This document shows, one piece after another, positions 42,237 to 51,229 of a DNA stretch of 64,000 bases (the stretch's first letter is position 1; each line of letters starts with the position of its first letter). The DNA comes from Bin87 sp965222895 (GTDB lineage Bacteria; Chloroflexota; Dehalococcoidia; Lucifugimonadales; UBA3495): assembly GCA_965222895.1 (NCBI GenBank), contig CBDCVB010000001.1, positions 434,001 through 498,000 on the forward strand, read 5' to 3'. The notes below the pieces were generated by a model. That model was not told where the DNA came from. It searched no databases and saw nothing but the letters and a program-made list of their open reading frames with translations. A program made the position numbers and the translations under genes.

Positions 42237-42758
42237 ATGACCAACTTTGCCGACAAGAACATCTGGACGGGCGACAATCTGGACATCATATCTTCTTCCA
42301 GCAACGAGGGCGACGTGGTGCTGGACCCCTTCTGCGGCTGCGCCACGGCCTGCGTGGCCGCCGAGAATTTGGGCCGGCGGTGGATTGACATTGACATATC
42401 GCCCAAAGCCGTCGAACTGGTCAATATGCGGTTGCAGCAGACCATGGGCGAGCTGTTCCACAACCGCCTGGTAACGGCCCGCACCGACATTCCCCGGCGC
42501 ACCGACATCGACGCGCCCCGTCCCTATCGCCAGAACAAGCACGTCCTCTTTGGCCAGCAAGAGGGCTGCTGCAACGGATGCAAATCCGCCTTCGAGTTTC
42601 GCCACCTGGAGGTTGACCACGTTATTCCGCAGTCCGGCGGAGGCACTGACCACATTGAGAACCTGCAGCTGCTGTGCGCCCACTGCAACCGGGTGAAGGG
42701 GGGCAGGACGCAAGAGTATCTGGTTATCCGGCTGCGAGAGATGGGCATGGCGGCGTAG
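42237..42758 (+). CDS. internally deleted DNA methyltransferase with C-terminal HNH domain
   Basis: 173 residues. Residues 1-17 (FADKNIWTGDNLDI) are the N-terminus of a site-specific DNA methylase, but they run straight into SSSNEGDVVLDPFCGCATAC, the C-terminal SAM-binding region, so the part that should hold the catalytic DPPF/Y motif and target recognition is missing. The C-terminal third is an intact HNH nuclease: Cys pair CNGC, LEVDHVIPQSGGG and LLCAHCNRVKGG. The deletion kept the frame. Methylation is not expected; nicking by the HNH domain could remain. Confidence 0.8.
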   Translation: MTNFADKNIWTGDNLDIISSSSNEGDVVLDPFCGCATACVAAENLGRRWIDIDISPKAVELVNMRLQQTMGELFHNRLVTARTDIPRRTDIDAPRPYRQNKHVLFGQQEGCCNGCKSAFEFRHLEVDHVIPQSGGGTDHIENLQLLCAHCNRVKGGRTQEYLVIRLREMGMAA

Positions 42759-42789
42759 CAATCGGTGAACCGGCCGGATCGGCTATCGC

Positions 42790-42798
42790 TGCTATAAT
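42790..42798 (+). promoter_or_regulatory. extended -10 (TGCTATAAT) before Uma2 gene
   Basis: A consensus TGnTATAAT, 40 bp before the Uma2 ATG at 42839, in a short intergenic stretch. Confidence 0.5.
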
Positions 42799-42838
42799 GC
42801 CGCTGTCAGACCTACGCTGCCCGACCGGCTGGTGCATT

Positions 42839-43393
42839 ATGACTACTACCCCGAAACTCATAACCGCCGCTGAACTGCTGGCCTTGCCCGATGACGGGTA
42901 TCGGTACGAGCTGGTGCAAGGAGTATTAACCCAGAAGATGCCGCCACCAGGGAAGGAACACGGGGTCGTATCCAGCAGATTTGGCGCGGCGCTCAGCCAC
43001 TATTCCGACTCCAACGACTACGGCACAGTCGGAGACAACCACGGCTATCGGCTGGAATCCAACCCGGACACGGTACGCGCTCCCGATGTGGCCTGGTTTG
43101 CCCCCGGACACCCGGCAGAAACCGCCGTAGGTTACCCTGAACAGGCCCCCGACTTGGTAGTGGAAGTCAAATCTCCCAACGATTCGCCGCGGGATATGGC
43201 GGCGCGAGCGGCCATGTGGCAGCGCTTCGGCAGCCGGGAAGTCTGGGTTGCCGACCCGGAGCCGGTTACCGTAACCAGATACCGGCCGGGCGAGGAGCCG
43301 GTAGTGTTAGGCGAGGATGATGTCCTCGACGGAGGTGAGTTGCTGCCCGGTTTCACCTCTCCGGTCTGGCAACTCTTCCGACGGCATCGCTAA
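42839..43393 (+). CDS. Uma2 family (DUF820) putative endonuclease
   Basis: 184 residues, distinct from the copy at 36322: ITAAELLALPDDGYRYELVQG, VRAPDVAWFAPG, DLVVEVKSPND and GSREVWVADPE. Here the full ExK (EVK) is present, so the PD-(D/E)XK site looks intact. The start ATG 42839 is chosen from family alignment and from the -10 at 42790; the open frame reaches back into the HNH gene. Confidence 0.88.
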   Translation: MTTTPKLITAAELLALPDDGYRYELVQGVLTQKMPPPGKEHGVVSSRFGAALSHYSDSNDYGTVGDNHGYRLESNPDTVRAPDVAWFAPGHPAETAVGYPEQAPDLVVEVKSPNDSPRDMAARAAMWQRFGSREVWVADPEPVTVTRYRPGEEPVVLGEDDVLDGGELLPGFTSPVWQLFRRHR

Positions 43394-43426
43394 CCCCCCG
43401 TCCCCGACTGCCAAGCCGGCAGCCGG

Positions 43427-43435
43427 TGTTATAAT
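43427..43435 (+). promoter_or_regulatory. extended -10 (TGTTATAAT) before MFS gene
   Basis: TG-T-TATAAT, about 16 bp before the GGAGAG ribosome site of the transporter. Confidence 0.5.
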
Positions 43436-43462
43436 CGGCGCCGGTTTGCAGGAGAGAGCTTT

Positions 43463-44725
43463 TTGGCCACGTTGATGGGCGCGCGCGCCACGGAGACCTT
43501 CCAGTCGTTCCGTCGCCGCGATTTCTCGCTGGTCTGGATCGCGGCCAACATCGCCATGATTGGGCGCCAGATGGAGGTCATTGCCGTATCCTGGCTGGTG
43601 CTCGAGCTGACCAACGGCAACGAGATTCTCGTCAGCCTGATCGGCGCCGCCGCCCTCAGCCTCGCCTTCCTGTCCGTTTTCGCCGGCGCGGTCGTCGACC
43701 GTCTACCCCGGCGCCGCCTCATGGCCCTGATGCAATTCGTGGCGGCGGCATTGGCAGTGTTGATGATGCTGTTGCTAATCTCCGGCATCCTCAAAGTCTG
43801 GATGGTTTTCGCCATCGTCATCGGCGGCGGCGCGTTTCGCACCTTCGAGCTCCCCGTTTCCAACGCGCTCATTATAGACACCGTCCCTCGGGAACGACTC
43901 AACAATGCGGTGGCCCTGCTCGGATTGGGTCAGAACCTTACCCAGTTCGTCGGCCCCATTGCAGCCGGCTTCCTCTACACGCCGCTGACGCCCGGTGGCC
44001 TCTATGGACTGATCGCCGGTTTGTACCTGCTGAGCGGCGCGCTGGCGCTGATGGTGCGAACCCGCAACACTACCTTTACTCACACCACGCCAGCAGAAAT
44101 ACTCCGGGGAGTGGCCGCCGGGCTGGCCCACGTGTGGGAGCGCAAGGAGCTGATGATGGCCCTCATCGTGGCCGCCATGTACAACGTAACCGGGTTTCCG
44201 TTCACGTCCGCCCTCATGCCGATCATCACCGACAAGGTACTGGGGGCCGGCCCGGAGGTTTTGGGCCTGCTCAACGGCGCAATGGGCGCCGGGGCAGTCA
44301 TCGGAGCGTTGGTCGTCGCCGGCCTGGGCAACTTCCGGCGGCAGGGCTGGTGGCTGGTGTGGGCGGTAAACGGCTGGCACGGTTCCATGATTCTCTTTGC
44401 CGTTGTTATCCTCACGCTGCCCGGCCTGCTGCCGCTCAAGGTCGTAATCGCGATAGCAATGGCCGTCAAACTGCTCACCGGCATCGCCCGCGCCGGCTCT
44501 CTTCTGCTCGTTATGACCGTGCTCATGGGTAACTCCGAACCGGAGTACCGGGGACGCATGGGCGGCCTGCGCGTGCTGTCGATTCAGGCCCACTTTCCGG
44601 CCAGCTGGTTGAACGGGTGGATGGCTCGCGAGATCGGCGCTCCAATGACCGCCCTCACCCTGGGCCTGGTCGGAACGGCGGCCGTATTCCTGTGCCTCCT
44701 CTCCCGACGGCTGCGGGAAGCTTGA
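43463..44725 (+). CDS. MFS transporter
   Basis: 420 residues with about 12 hydrophobic segments, resembling the MFS_3/enterobactin-exporter group (FRRRDFSLVWIAANIAMIGRQME start, DRLPRRRLM loop between helices 2 and 3). Substrate unknown; export of a small molecule is typical. A TTG start at 43463 is supported by GGAGAG 6 bases upstream; ATG 43475 is too far from it. Confidence 0.9.
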   Translation: MATLMGARATETFQSFRRRDFSLVWIAANIAMIGRQMEVIAVSWLVLELTNGNEILVSLIGAAALSLAFLSVFAGAVVDRLPRRRLMALMQFVAAALAVLMMLLLISGILKVWMVFAIVIGGGAFRTFELPVSNALIIDTVPRERLNNAVALLGLGQNLTQFVGPIAAGFLYTPLTPGGLYGLIAGLYLLSGALALMVRTRNTTFTHTTPAEILRGVAAGLAHVWERKELMMALIVAAMYNVTGFPFTSALMPIITDKVLGAGPEVLGLLNGAMGAGAVIGALVVAGLGNFRRQGWWLVWAVNGWHGSMILFAVVILTLPGLLPLKVVIAIAMAVKLLTGIARAGSLLLVMTVLMGNSEPEYRGRMGGLRVLSIQAHFPASWLNGWMAREIGAPMTALTLGLVGTAAVFLCLLSRRLREA

Positions 44726-44729
44726 AGCC

Positions 44730-44900
44730 TTCACACATACCCAGATCGATCTGTCATTGCGAGCGCAGCGCGGCAATCTCGTCCCGCCGGTAACACTTTG
44801 CCCCACACGGGTGCCCTGCCCCTCCGGATTTGCCACGTCGCAACGCTCCTCGCAATGACAAACGGCCAGGTGGGACTGCAAAAGTGGGAAGCCGTGAGGC
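44730..44900. repeat. dispersed palindromic repeat, TGTCATTGCGAG family (copy 5)
   Basis: TCACACATACCCAGATC, CTGTCATTGCGAGCGCAGCG ... GCAACGCTCCTCGCAATGACA. The centre is diverged from the other copies. It fills most of the 287-bp gap after the MFS gene. Confidence 0.8.
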
Positions 44901-45012
44901 CTGAAGCCAGATGGCATCTTGCGCGGTGATTGGGCATAATGGGGGCGAATTCGCCAACCGAACGTAAACCGACGACTGTTCTTTCCCGCAGTCAATTTTC
45001 AGGAGGCCAACA

Positions 45013-45948
45013 ATGACCACACCCCACATTCCATCAGAACAGGAAGTTTTGGGCTGGTTTGATTCGCTGAGCAACTGGGGTCGCTGGGGCGACGACGATG
45101 AACTGGGCACGCTGAATCTCATCAACGACGCCAAGCGGAAACAGGCCGCCGGGCTGGTTACCGAGGGCGTTACGGTGACGTGCTCGCGCCTTCTGGTGCC
45201 GGAGATTGCGCCCGATGTTACCAGCATCCCGCCCCTGCACTACATGGTTAATACCGGCGAGTCGGCACCCGCGGAGGGTGGCGGCGGCGCCAGCGATTTC
45301 CTCGGCGTGTCCTACCACGGATTGACCGTCACACACCTGGACAGCCTGTGCCATCAGTTCTGGAACGGCAAGATGTACAACGGCAAGGCCGCCAGCCTGG
45401 TTACGTCGGCAGAAAAAGCCACCGCCGGCGCCATCGACGCCGCCAAAAACGGCGTTATCACCCGTGGCGTCCTGTTGGACATTACCGCCGTTAAGGGCAA
45501 GGACTGGCTGGAGGCTGGCGAACCGGTATACACCGCCGACCTGGAGGCTGCCGAGGAAGCCCAGGGCGTGCGCGTTACCGAGGGCGATGCGCTCTGTATC
45601 CGGTTGGGTTGGTACAAACGCCGTCAGGAAGTCGGCGCGCCATCCGCCGCCGAGGGCCGGCCCGGCCTGCACGCTGAAACCCTGCCCTGGCTCCGCGAGC
45701 GCGGCGTGTCCATTGGGGCCTGCGACGCCTCGTGGGACGTTGCCCCCAGCCAGTACCCCTACGTTGGGCTGCCCATCCACAAGGTTGGCATCGTCGGAAT
45801 GGGCCTGTGGCTGATTGACGCCGCCAACTTCGACGAGCTGGCGCCGGTCTGCCGCCGGCTGAACCGCTGGGATTTCATGTTCACCGTAGCGCCACTGCGC
45901 TGGCACAACGCTACCGGCTCCCCGGTAAACCCCCTGGCCACGTTCTAG
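45013..45948 (+). CDS. cyclase family protein (kynurenine formamidase-like)
   Basis: 311 residues of the metal-dependent cyclase/KynB superfamily. The metal-binding motif HxDxxxH is seen in THLDSLCHQFWNG, and SIGACDASWDV and GLPIHKVGIVGMG are family blocks. It would hydrolyse an amide, formamide or lactone. AGGAGG supports the start. Confidence 0.88.
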   Translation: MTTPHIPSEQEVLGWFDSLSNWGRWGDDDELGTLNLINDAKRKQAAGLVTEGVTVTCSRLLVPEIAPDVTSIPPLHYMVNTGESAPAEGGGGASDFLGVSYHGLTVTHLDSLCHQFWNGKMYNGKAASLVTSAEKATAGAIDAAKNGVITRGVLLDITAVKGKDWLEAGEPVYTADLEAAEEAQGVRVTEGDALCIRLGWYKRRQEVGAPSAAEGRPGLHAETLPWLRERGVSIGACDASWDVAPSQYPYVGLPIHKVGIVGMGLWLIDAANFDELAPVCRRLNRWDFMFTVAPLRWHNATGSPVNPLATF

Positions 45949-45957
45949 GTGCAGTCG

Positions 45958-46075
45958 CCCCTCACCCAACCCCTCTCCCGGTCGGCGAGGGGCAAAACCC
46001 GCAGCAAACGGGCGTCTCCCTCTTCCTCTGGGAGAGGGTTGGGGTGAGGGGCGACAACCCCAAACGCCCTCTCAC
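45958..46075. repeat. CTCTCCC / GGGTGAGGG dispersed repeat
   Basis: CTCACCCAACCCCTCTCCCGG ... GGGAGAGGGTTGGGGTGAGG forms a long hairpin between the cyclase and CoA-transferase genes. Confidence 0.7.
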
Positions 46076-46138
46076 TTGATGGGCGAAGATTAGGGTTAGG
46101 GCGACCCCCTGACGGGAAGGGGTAATTTCCATAACAAT

Positions 46139-47419
46139 ATGACCAACTCGAATGACAACAACACTTACGGAGATGGTCTCCTCGCCCCCTACCGGGTACT
46201 GGACCTTACCGATAGTCGCGGTTTGCTGTGCGGCAAGATGCTCGCCGACCTGGGCGCCGATGTGGTGCAGGTGGAACCCCCCGGCGGAAGCGACGCCCGG
46301 CGCATCGGCCCGTTCTACCAGGATGATCCGGGCGTGGAGCGCAGCCTGTTCTGGTGGGCCCACTGTGCCAACAAGCGCGGCATCTCTCTGGACATCACCA
46401 CTGTTGATGGCGTAGCCCTGCTTCGCCGCCTCGTCGCCAGCGCCGACTTTCTCATCGAATCCGCCGATCCCGGGCAGATGGCCTCTTGGGGCCTGTCCTG
46501 GCGCGACCTGCAGGGCATCAACCCCCGACTCGTCATGGTGTCCATAACCGCCTTCGGACAAGACGGCCCCTACGCGGATTATCTGGCGTCAGACATCGTG
46601 GGCATGGCCCTGGGCGGGTTCATGCACCTTACGGGCGACAGCGACCGGCCTCCGCTGCGGGTCAGTATGCCCCAGTTCTATCAGCACGGCAGCGCCGCCG
46701 GGGCCGCCGGCGCGATGATTGCCCACACGCACCGCGCGCTCACCGACGAAGGTCAGCACGTGGATGTGTCCTGCCAGCAGGCGGTGGCCCGCACCCTGGC
46801 CCACGCTCCCCAGTACTGGGACCTGGAACAAACCGTGCTGCGGCGCATGGGCGCTTATCGCGAGTCCGCCGGCGGAACCTTCACCCGCATCAACTGGCCC
46901 TGTAAAGATGGTTTCGTGAACTTCCAGCCCGGCGGTGGCACTGCCGGCGCGGCGCGTAGCGTGCGTGCCATGCTGGCCTGGATGACCGAGGAGGGCATGG
47001 GCAGCGCGTACCTGGATGCCGTCAACTGGGAGGAACTCGGCTACGGCACCGCCCGCGCCGAAATAATGGAGCAAACCGTCGCCGCCGTGGCTCCCTTCTT
47101 TATGACTCACACTCGCAACGAACTGGCGGATGGCGCGCTGGAACGGCGCATCCTGCTGTTTCCCGTCGCCACGCCCGGCGACATTCTGGAGCATCGCCAG
47201 CTGGAGGCACGCGGTTACTACGACCACATCGAGCACCCCGACCTCGGCGAAACCGTCACCTACCCCGGCCATTTCGTCAAAGACCTCACCGAACCGAGTC
47301 GCGTTGGCGTGCGCCGGCCACCACCCCGCGTCGGTGAGCACAACCGGGACATCTACTGCGGAGAATTGGGCTTGCGCGACGCCGACCTCTCCCGCCTCAC
47401 CGAGCTGGGAATCATTTGA
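46139..47419 (+). CDS. CaiB/BaiF family III CoA-transferase, variant lacking catalytic Asp
   Basis: 426 residues with the family pattern YRVLDLTDSRGLLCGKMLADLGADVVQVEPP and GQHVDVSCQQA. Where active members carry the Asp that forms the acyl anhydride, this protein reads RVSMPQFYQHGSAAG (around Q179-Y181), with no Asp. The second gene at 47513 keeps it. The two may form a heteromeric enzyme with one non-catalytic subunit, as in other two-subunit family III transferases. The start lacks a good ribosome site. Confidence 0.88.
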   Translation: MTNSNDNNTYGDGLLAPYRVLDLTDSRGLLCGKMLADLGADVVQVEPPGGSDARRIGPFYQDDPGVERSLFWWAHCANKRGISLDITTVDGVALLRRLVASADFLIESADPGQMASWGLSWRDLQGINPRLVMVSITAFGQDGPYADYLASDIVGMALGGFMHLTGDSDRPPLRVSMPQFYQHGSAAGAAGAMIAHTHRALTDEGQHVDVSCQQAVARTLAHAPQYWDLEQTVLRRMGAYRESAGGTFTRINWPCKDGFVNFQPGGGTAGAARSVRAMLAWMTEEGMGSAYLDAVNWEELGYGTARAEIMEQTVAAVAPFFMTHTRNELADGALERRILLFPVATPGDILEHRQLEARGYYDHIEHPDLGETVTYPGHFVKDLTEPSRVGVRRPPPRVGEHNRDIYCGELGLRDADLSRLTELGII

Positions 47420-47421
47420 GT

Positions 47422-47492
47422 ATTTACATTGATGAACAGGATATACAGGATGAATCGTTCCTATCCTATGCATCCTGTATATCCATGTCAGT
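47422..47492. repeat. dispersed repeat, ATCCTGTATATCCATG family (copy 2)
   Basis: TTTACATTGATGAACAGGAT ... ATCCTGTATATCCATG, an inverted repeat between the two CoA-transferase genes. It is open in the frame of the second gene but not part of it. Confidence 0.75.
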
Positions 47493-47512
47493 TACGTAAC
47501 GGAGAGTGGGTA

Positions 47513-48748
47513 ATGGCAAGTTTGCCGCTGGAAGGACTGAAGGTTCTGGACTTTTGCTGGGTGGCCGTTGGCCCCATGACCACCAAGTACCTGGCCGAGT
47601 ACGGAGCCACCGTGCTGCGGGTGGAGTCGGGCAACCGTCCCGAAACCCTGCGCCGCGCCGGACCTTTCGCCGGCGGCGAATCCGGCATCAACCGCTCCGG
47701 TTACTTCGCCAACTACAACGCCAACAAGTTCGGCCTGTCCATCGATATGAGCCATCCCCGCGCGCCGGAGCTCATCCTGCGCATCGCACGGTGGGCCGAT
47801 GTCGTAACCGAGAACTTCACGCCCGGCACGCTGGAACGCTGGGGTTTGGGTTATGAACAGCTGCGCGAAGCTAATCCCCGCATCATCCTGTTCAGTGCGT
47901 CAATGCTCGGCCGCGGCGGCCCGATGCAGGCGCAGCCCGGCTTCGGGGCGGTGCTGTCATCTCTGGCCGGCTACACCAACATCATCGGCTGGCCCGACCG
48001 GGGCCCGGTAAACCCATACGGCGCCTACACTGACTTCGTCTGTCCCAAGTTCGCCGTCTCCGCAATCCTGGCCGCCGTCGACCGGCAAAGGCGCACCGGC
48101 GACGGCACCCATCTGGATATGTCCCAACTGGAATGCAGCTTGCACTTCGGCGGGTCGATGCTGCTCGACCGCGCGGTGAACGGACGGGAACCGGAGCTGG
48201 TGGGCAACCGCCATCCTGCGGCTTCGCCCCACGGCGCCTATCCCTGCCGGCCCGAACCCGACGGGGAATCAGACCGCTGGGTCGCCATTGCCACATTCAC
48301 CGACCGGCAATGGGCGGCATTGCGCGACGCGATGGTCGCCGATGGGTTCACCGATGCGCCCTCGGGCGAGTTCCGCACCTTCCGCGTTCGTAAGGCCCAC
48401 GAGGACAAACTCGACGGAATCATCGCCCTGTGGACGGTTACCCAGGATCGACGCGCCCTGATGCAACGGCTGCAAGGGGTGGGTGTACCCGCCGGCGTCG
48501 TTAACGACACCCACGACCTCTTTGACGACGCTCAACTGCAGCACCGCAACCACTTTACCTGGCTGGATCACCCCGAGATGGGCCCTTACGCCACCGACTA
48601 CAGCGAGATGCACCTGTCTGCCACCCCCGGTCGCCTCGACCGCCCGGCTCCCCTGCTGGGCCAGGACACGGAGTATGGATTGATGGAGATTGTGGGGTTG
48701 AGCGAGGAGGAGTATGGGGAGTTGGCGGAAGACGGGGTGTTGGAGTGA
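47513..48748 (+). CDS. CaiB/BaiF family III CoA-transferase
   Basis: 411 residues: LEGLKVLDFCWVAVGPMTTKYLAEYGA, TENFTPGTLERWGLGYEQL and GDGTHLDMSQLE. Asp174 in AYTDFVCPKF aligns with the catalytic Asp of the family. It transfers CoA from a donor such as succinyl-CoA to a carboxylic acid. GGAGAG 6 bases upstream fixes the start at 47513 rather than 47429. Confidence 0.92.
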   Translation: MASLPLEGLKVLDFCWVAVGPMTTKYLAEYGATVLRVESGNRPETLRRAGPFAGGESGINRSGYFANYNANKFGLSIDMSHPRAPELILRIARWADVVTENFTPGTLERWGLGYEQLREANPRIILFSASMLGRGGPMQAQPGFGAVLSSLAGYTNIIGWPDRGPVNPYGAYTDFVCPKFAVSAILAAVDRQRRTGDGTHLDMSQLECSLHFGGSMLLDRAVNGREPELVGNRHPAASPHGAYPCRPEPDGESDRWVAIATFTDRQWAALRDAMVADGFTDAPSGEFRTFRVRKAHEDKLDGIIALWTVTQDRRALMQRLQGVGVPAGVVNDTHDLFDDAQLQHRNHFTWLDHPEMGPYATDYSEMHLSATPGRLDRPAPLLGQDTEYGLMEIVGLSEEEYGELAEDGVLE

Positions 48749-48756
48749 CGTCGCGA

Positions 48757-49161
48757 ATGGCATTGCCATTTGAATTTACGCTGGAAGGGCCACCGGTATC
48801 ACAGCAAGCCCGCCGCGGGGAACGGATACGGCAGTGGACTCAAGATGTGCGCAACGCCGCTGAATACTATTGGGACGGCTCACCTCCTGCTGTCGGGGCG
48901 ATTATGGTCAGTATCGTGTACATTTTTGACAGCGTGCAGTTAGACGTTGATAATATCCCGAAACCCATCCTGGACGGGCTGAAAGGCTTGGTCTATGCCG
49001 ATGACGGCCAGATAACCGACTTGATTTGCCGCAAGCGGGACAAGAATGATGACTTTCAAATATCGGGGCAATCACCAGTTTTTATTGAATTCCTCAGTCA
49101 AAGGACTGAGTTTCTGTACATTCGCATAAGCGACGCGCCGATTTCGGAGGTGTCGTTGTGA
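48757..49161 (+). CDS. RusA family Holliday-junction resolvase
   Basis: 134 residues. The RusA active-site block is clear: DVDNIPKPILDGLKGLVYADD, giving D63, D65, K69, D73 and D82/D83 at the expected spacings. RusA enzymes cut four-way junctions and are usually phage-derived. No other phage gene is near. It overlaps the next gene by 4 bp. ATG 48757 is used; GTG 48745 has no spacing for its ribosome site. Confidence 0.88.
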   Translation: MALPFEFTLEGPPVSQQARRGERIRQWTQDVRNAAEYYWDGSPPAVGAIMVSIVYIFDSVQLDVDNIPKPILDGLKGLVYADDGQITDLICRKRDKNDDFQISGQSPVFIEFLSQRTEFLYIRISDAPISEVSL

Positions 49162-49838
49162 TTGACGACCTTACCATCACCGAAAAGCAGTTTGCCGACA
49201 TCAAAGCCGCAGAGTACCTCGCTAAAGGCTATCAGGTGTCTCGGGAAGCACCGATCGAGTTTCTCCCCGGTTATCGGGCCGATTTACTGGTCAAAAAGGA
49301 GGACGAAACAAAGGTCATTGAGATAAAGACGCAGCCATCGCTAGCAGCTAATCCTGCGCTGAGGCAGTTCGAGCGCATCATCAACTCCCGTCCTGGGTGG
49401 AGTTTCGAGCTGCAATTGGTCGGAGAACCGGAAGGACTGGCTGTAACGGAAGATGCCCGGGCACTGGACGAAACCGGTATCATCGGCCGGCTATCCCAAG
49501 CCGAAGCCATCCTTGATGCCGGTTTTGCCGAGGCCGCTTTGCTGATGGCCTGGTCTGCAACCGAAGCGGTCGTCAGAATGCTGGTCGCCGTAGAGGGTAT
49601 CACCATCACGCGGGCCACCAACCCGGCTTACATCCTCGGAATGGCCGTCGCCCATGGTGCTATGGACAGAGATGATTACCGCCAATTGTTGATCGCCATG
49701 GCATACCGGAACGCCATTGCTCACGGGCTTGAGGCCGGTGATTTCACCGGAACGCTGGTTATAGATCTGGTGGCAATGGCCAGGTCATTTTTGCGTGAAT
49801 ACAACGAAATCGCAGCCTCTGACGATGGGCTCGAATAG
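49158..49838 (+). CDS. PD-(D/E)XK nuclease domain fused to HEPN domain
   Basis: 226 residues. N-terminal half: FLPGYRADLLVKKEDETKVIEIKTQ, giving D42, E55 and K57 of a PD-(D/E)XK (archaeal Holliday-junction resolvase-like) site. C-terminal half: all-helical with R184-N-A-I-A-H189, the RX4H signature of HEPN domains, which are often RNases in toxins and defence proteins. GTG start overlaps the RusA stop (GTGA), so the pair is translationally coupled. No family-specific function known to me; a DNA-sensing or cutting module that controls an RNase is a reasonable hypothesis. Confidence 0.78.
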   Translation: MIDDLTITEKQFADIKAAEYLAKGYQVSREAPIEFLPGYRADLLVKKEDETKVIEIKTQPSLAANPALRQFERIINSRPGWSFELQLVGEPEGLAVTEDARALDETGIIGRLSQAEAILDAGFAEAALLMAWSATEAVVRMLVAVEGITITRATNPAYILGMAVAHGAMDRDDYRQLLIAMAYRNAIAHGLEAGDFTGTLVIDLVAMARSFLREYNEIAASDDGLE

Positions 49839-49945
49839 CCGGCTGATACGTCCGGATATTGTCGTTGCACGCATTTGACACCGTTGCCGCTGCTGGCTAC
49901 ATTACTCCTAAATCCATCCACCTGACACTCTGCGAGGCTGCCAAG

Positions 49946-51175
49946 ATGTTGAGAGACCGGATTCACGATGAGTTGCTGTCACCGGAAAATCTGCGCAACC
50001 CCTACCCGTACTACGCCATGCTGCGGGAAGAAGCGCCGGTCTACTGGAACGCCAAGTTCGACACTTGGGTAGTAACTTCATATCAGGCTGTGGTCTGGGC
50101 GTTGCGCCATCCTGAGCAGTTCTCTTCCGAAGTGTTCCTGCGCGACGACAAGGCGCCCAGTCCGCCAATCGCGGAGTCTGACTTCCCCAAGTACAAGTAC
50201 AATCTTGACTACATGAACAACTGGTTCATCCGCCGCGACCGGCCCGACCACTTGCGGATGCGGCGCACCGTGCATCCGGTCTTCAATCCCAAATACATCG
50301 ACAATCGCTTCCGCGCCATGGTTCAGAACATCATCCAGGATTTGCTGAAGGATTTTGACCCTGACCACGATTCCATGGACGTACTGACGGACTTCGCCAA
50401 CGCCATGCCCGTGCTGGTTATCGCCAGTTGGCTCGGTATGCCGGGCAGCGACCGCGAGTTCCTCCGCACCCTTTCCCGTCAGCTGCTGTCTCTGGACCAG
50501 GAATCCCCCGACCGGCATACGCGCGTCCACGAGGCCATCACTACGCTGAATGACTACGTCAATCCAATGGTGGAAGCCCGCGTCAGTGAGCCTGCCGACG
50601 ACCTGCTCTCGGTGTTGGCCATCGGCGAACGCGAGGGCGCATTGACCCGCGAAGAAGTGCTGGGCAACACCCTGCTGTTGCTCATCGCCGGTCACCAGAC
50701 CACCATCAACCTGGTGGGCAACGGTACTATGGCCCTGATGAAGAACCCGGAACAGTGGAATATGCTCAGGGAGGACGACAGCCTGTTGGTGCGCGCCACC
50801 GAGGAACTGCTGCGCTACGACTCTCCGGTCAAGCGCGCCCCTCGCATTGCCCTGGAAGACATCGAGCTGGCCGGCCAGAAAATTCGCGAGGGCGACAAGG
50901 TAATGACCATCATCAACGCCGCGAATCGTGACCCCATGGCCTTCGAGCACCCGGAAGACCTGGACATTACCCGCTACCCGAACCCCCACGTGGCCTTCGG
51001 CGGCGGCATCCACCACTGCCTGGGCGCTAACCTCGCCCGGCTGGAGGGTCAGGAGGCATTCCGGGCCCTGACCCGCAAATTCCCCCCGTTCAAGTTCGCC
51101 TCCGACCCCGACCGGCTGGAATACCACAACCTGCTGAACATTCGCGGTGTGGTCAACCTGCCCGTTGAGTGGTAA
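49946..51175 (+). CDS. cytochrome P450
   Basis: 409 residues. The I-helix oxygen-binding motif is AGHQTT, the ExxR pair is in TEELLRYD, and the haem-ligand loop is FGGGIHHCLGANLAR with the Cys thiolate. A soluble bacterial type needing ferredoxin partners, none of which are encoded here. ATG 49946 with GCGAGG upstream is preferred to the earlier TTG-type start. Confidence 0.95.
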   Translation: MLRDRIHDELLSPENLRNPYPYYAMLREEAPVYWNAKFDTWVVTSYQAVVWALRHPEQFSSEVFLRDDKAPSPPIAESDFPKYKYNLDYMNNWFIRRDRPDHLRMRRTVHPVFNPKYIDNRFRAMVQNIIQDLLKDFDPDHDSMDVLTDFANAMPVLVIASWLGMPGSDREFLRTLSRQLLSLDQESPDRHTRVHEAITTLNDYVNPMVEARVSEPADDLLSVLAIGEREGALTREEVLGNTLLLLIAGHQTTINLVGNGTMALMKNPEQWNMLREDDSLLVRATEELLRYDSPVKRAPRIALEDIELAGQKIREGDKVMTIINAANRDPMAFEHPEDLDITRYPNPHVAFGGGIHHCLGANLARLEGQEAFRALTRKFPPFKFASDPDRLEYHNLLNIRGVVNLPVEW

Positions 51176-51229
51176 GCGAACCACTCCGAAAAACCGATCC
51201 GAAATACCGCAATCAGACCGGGGCTGCCG

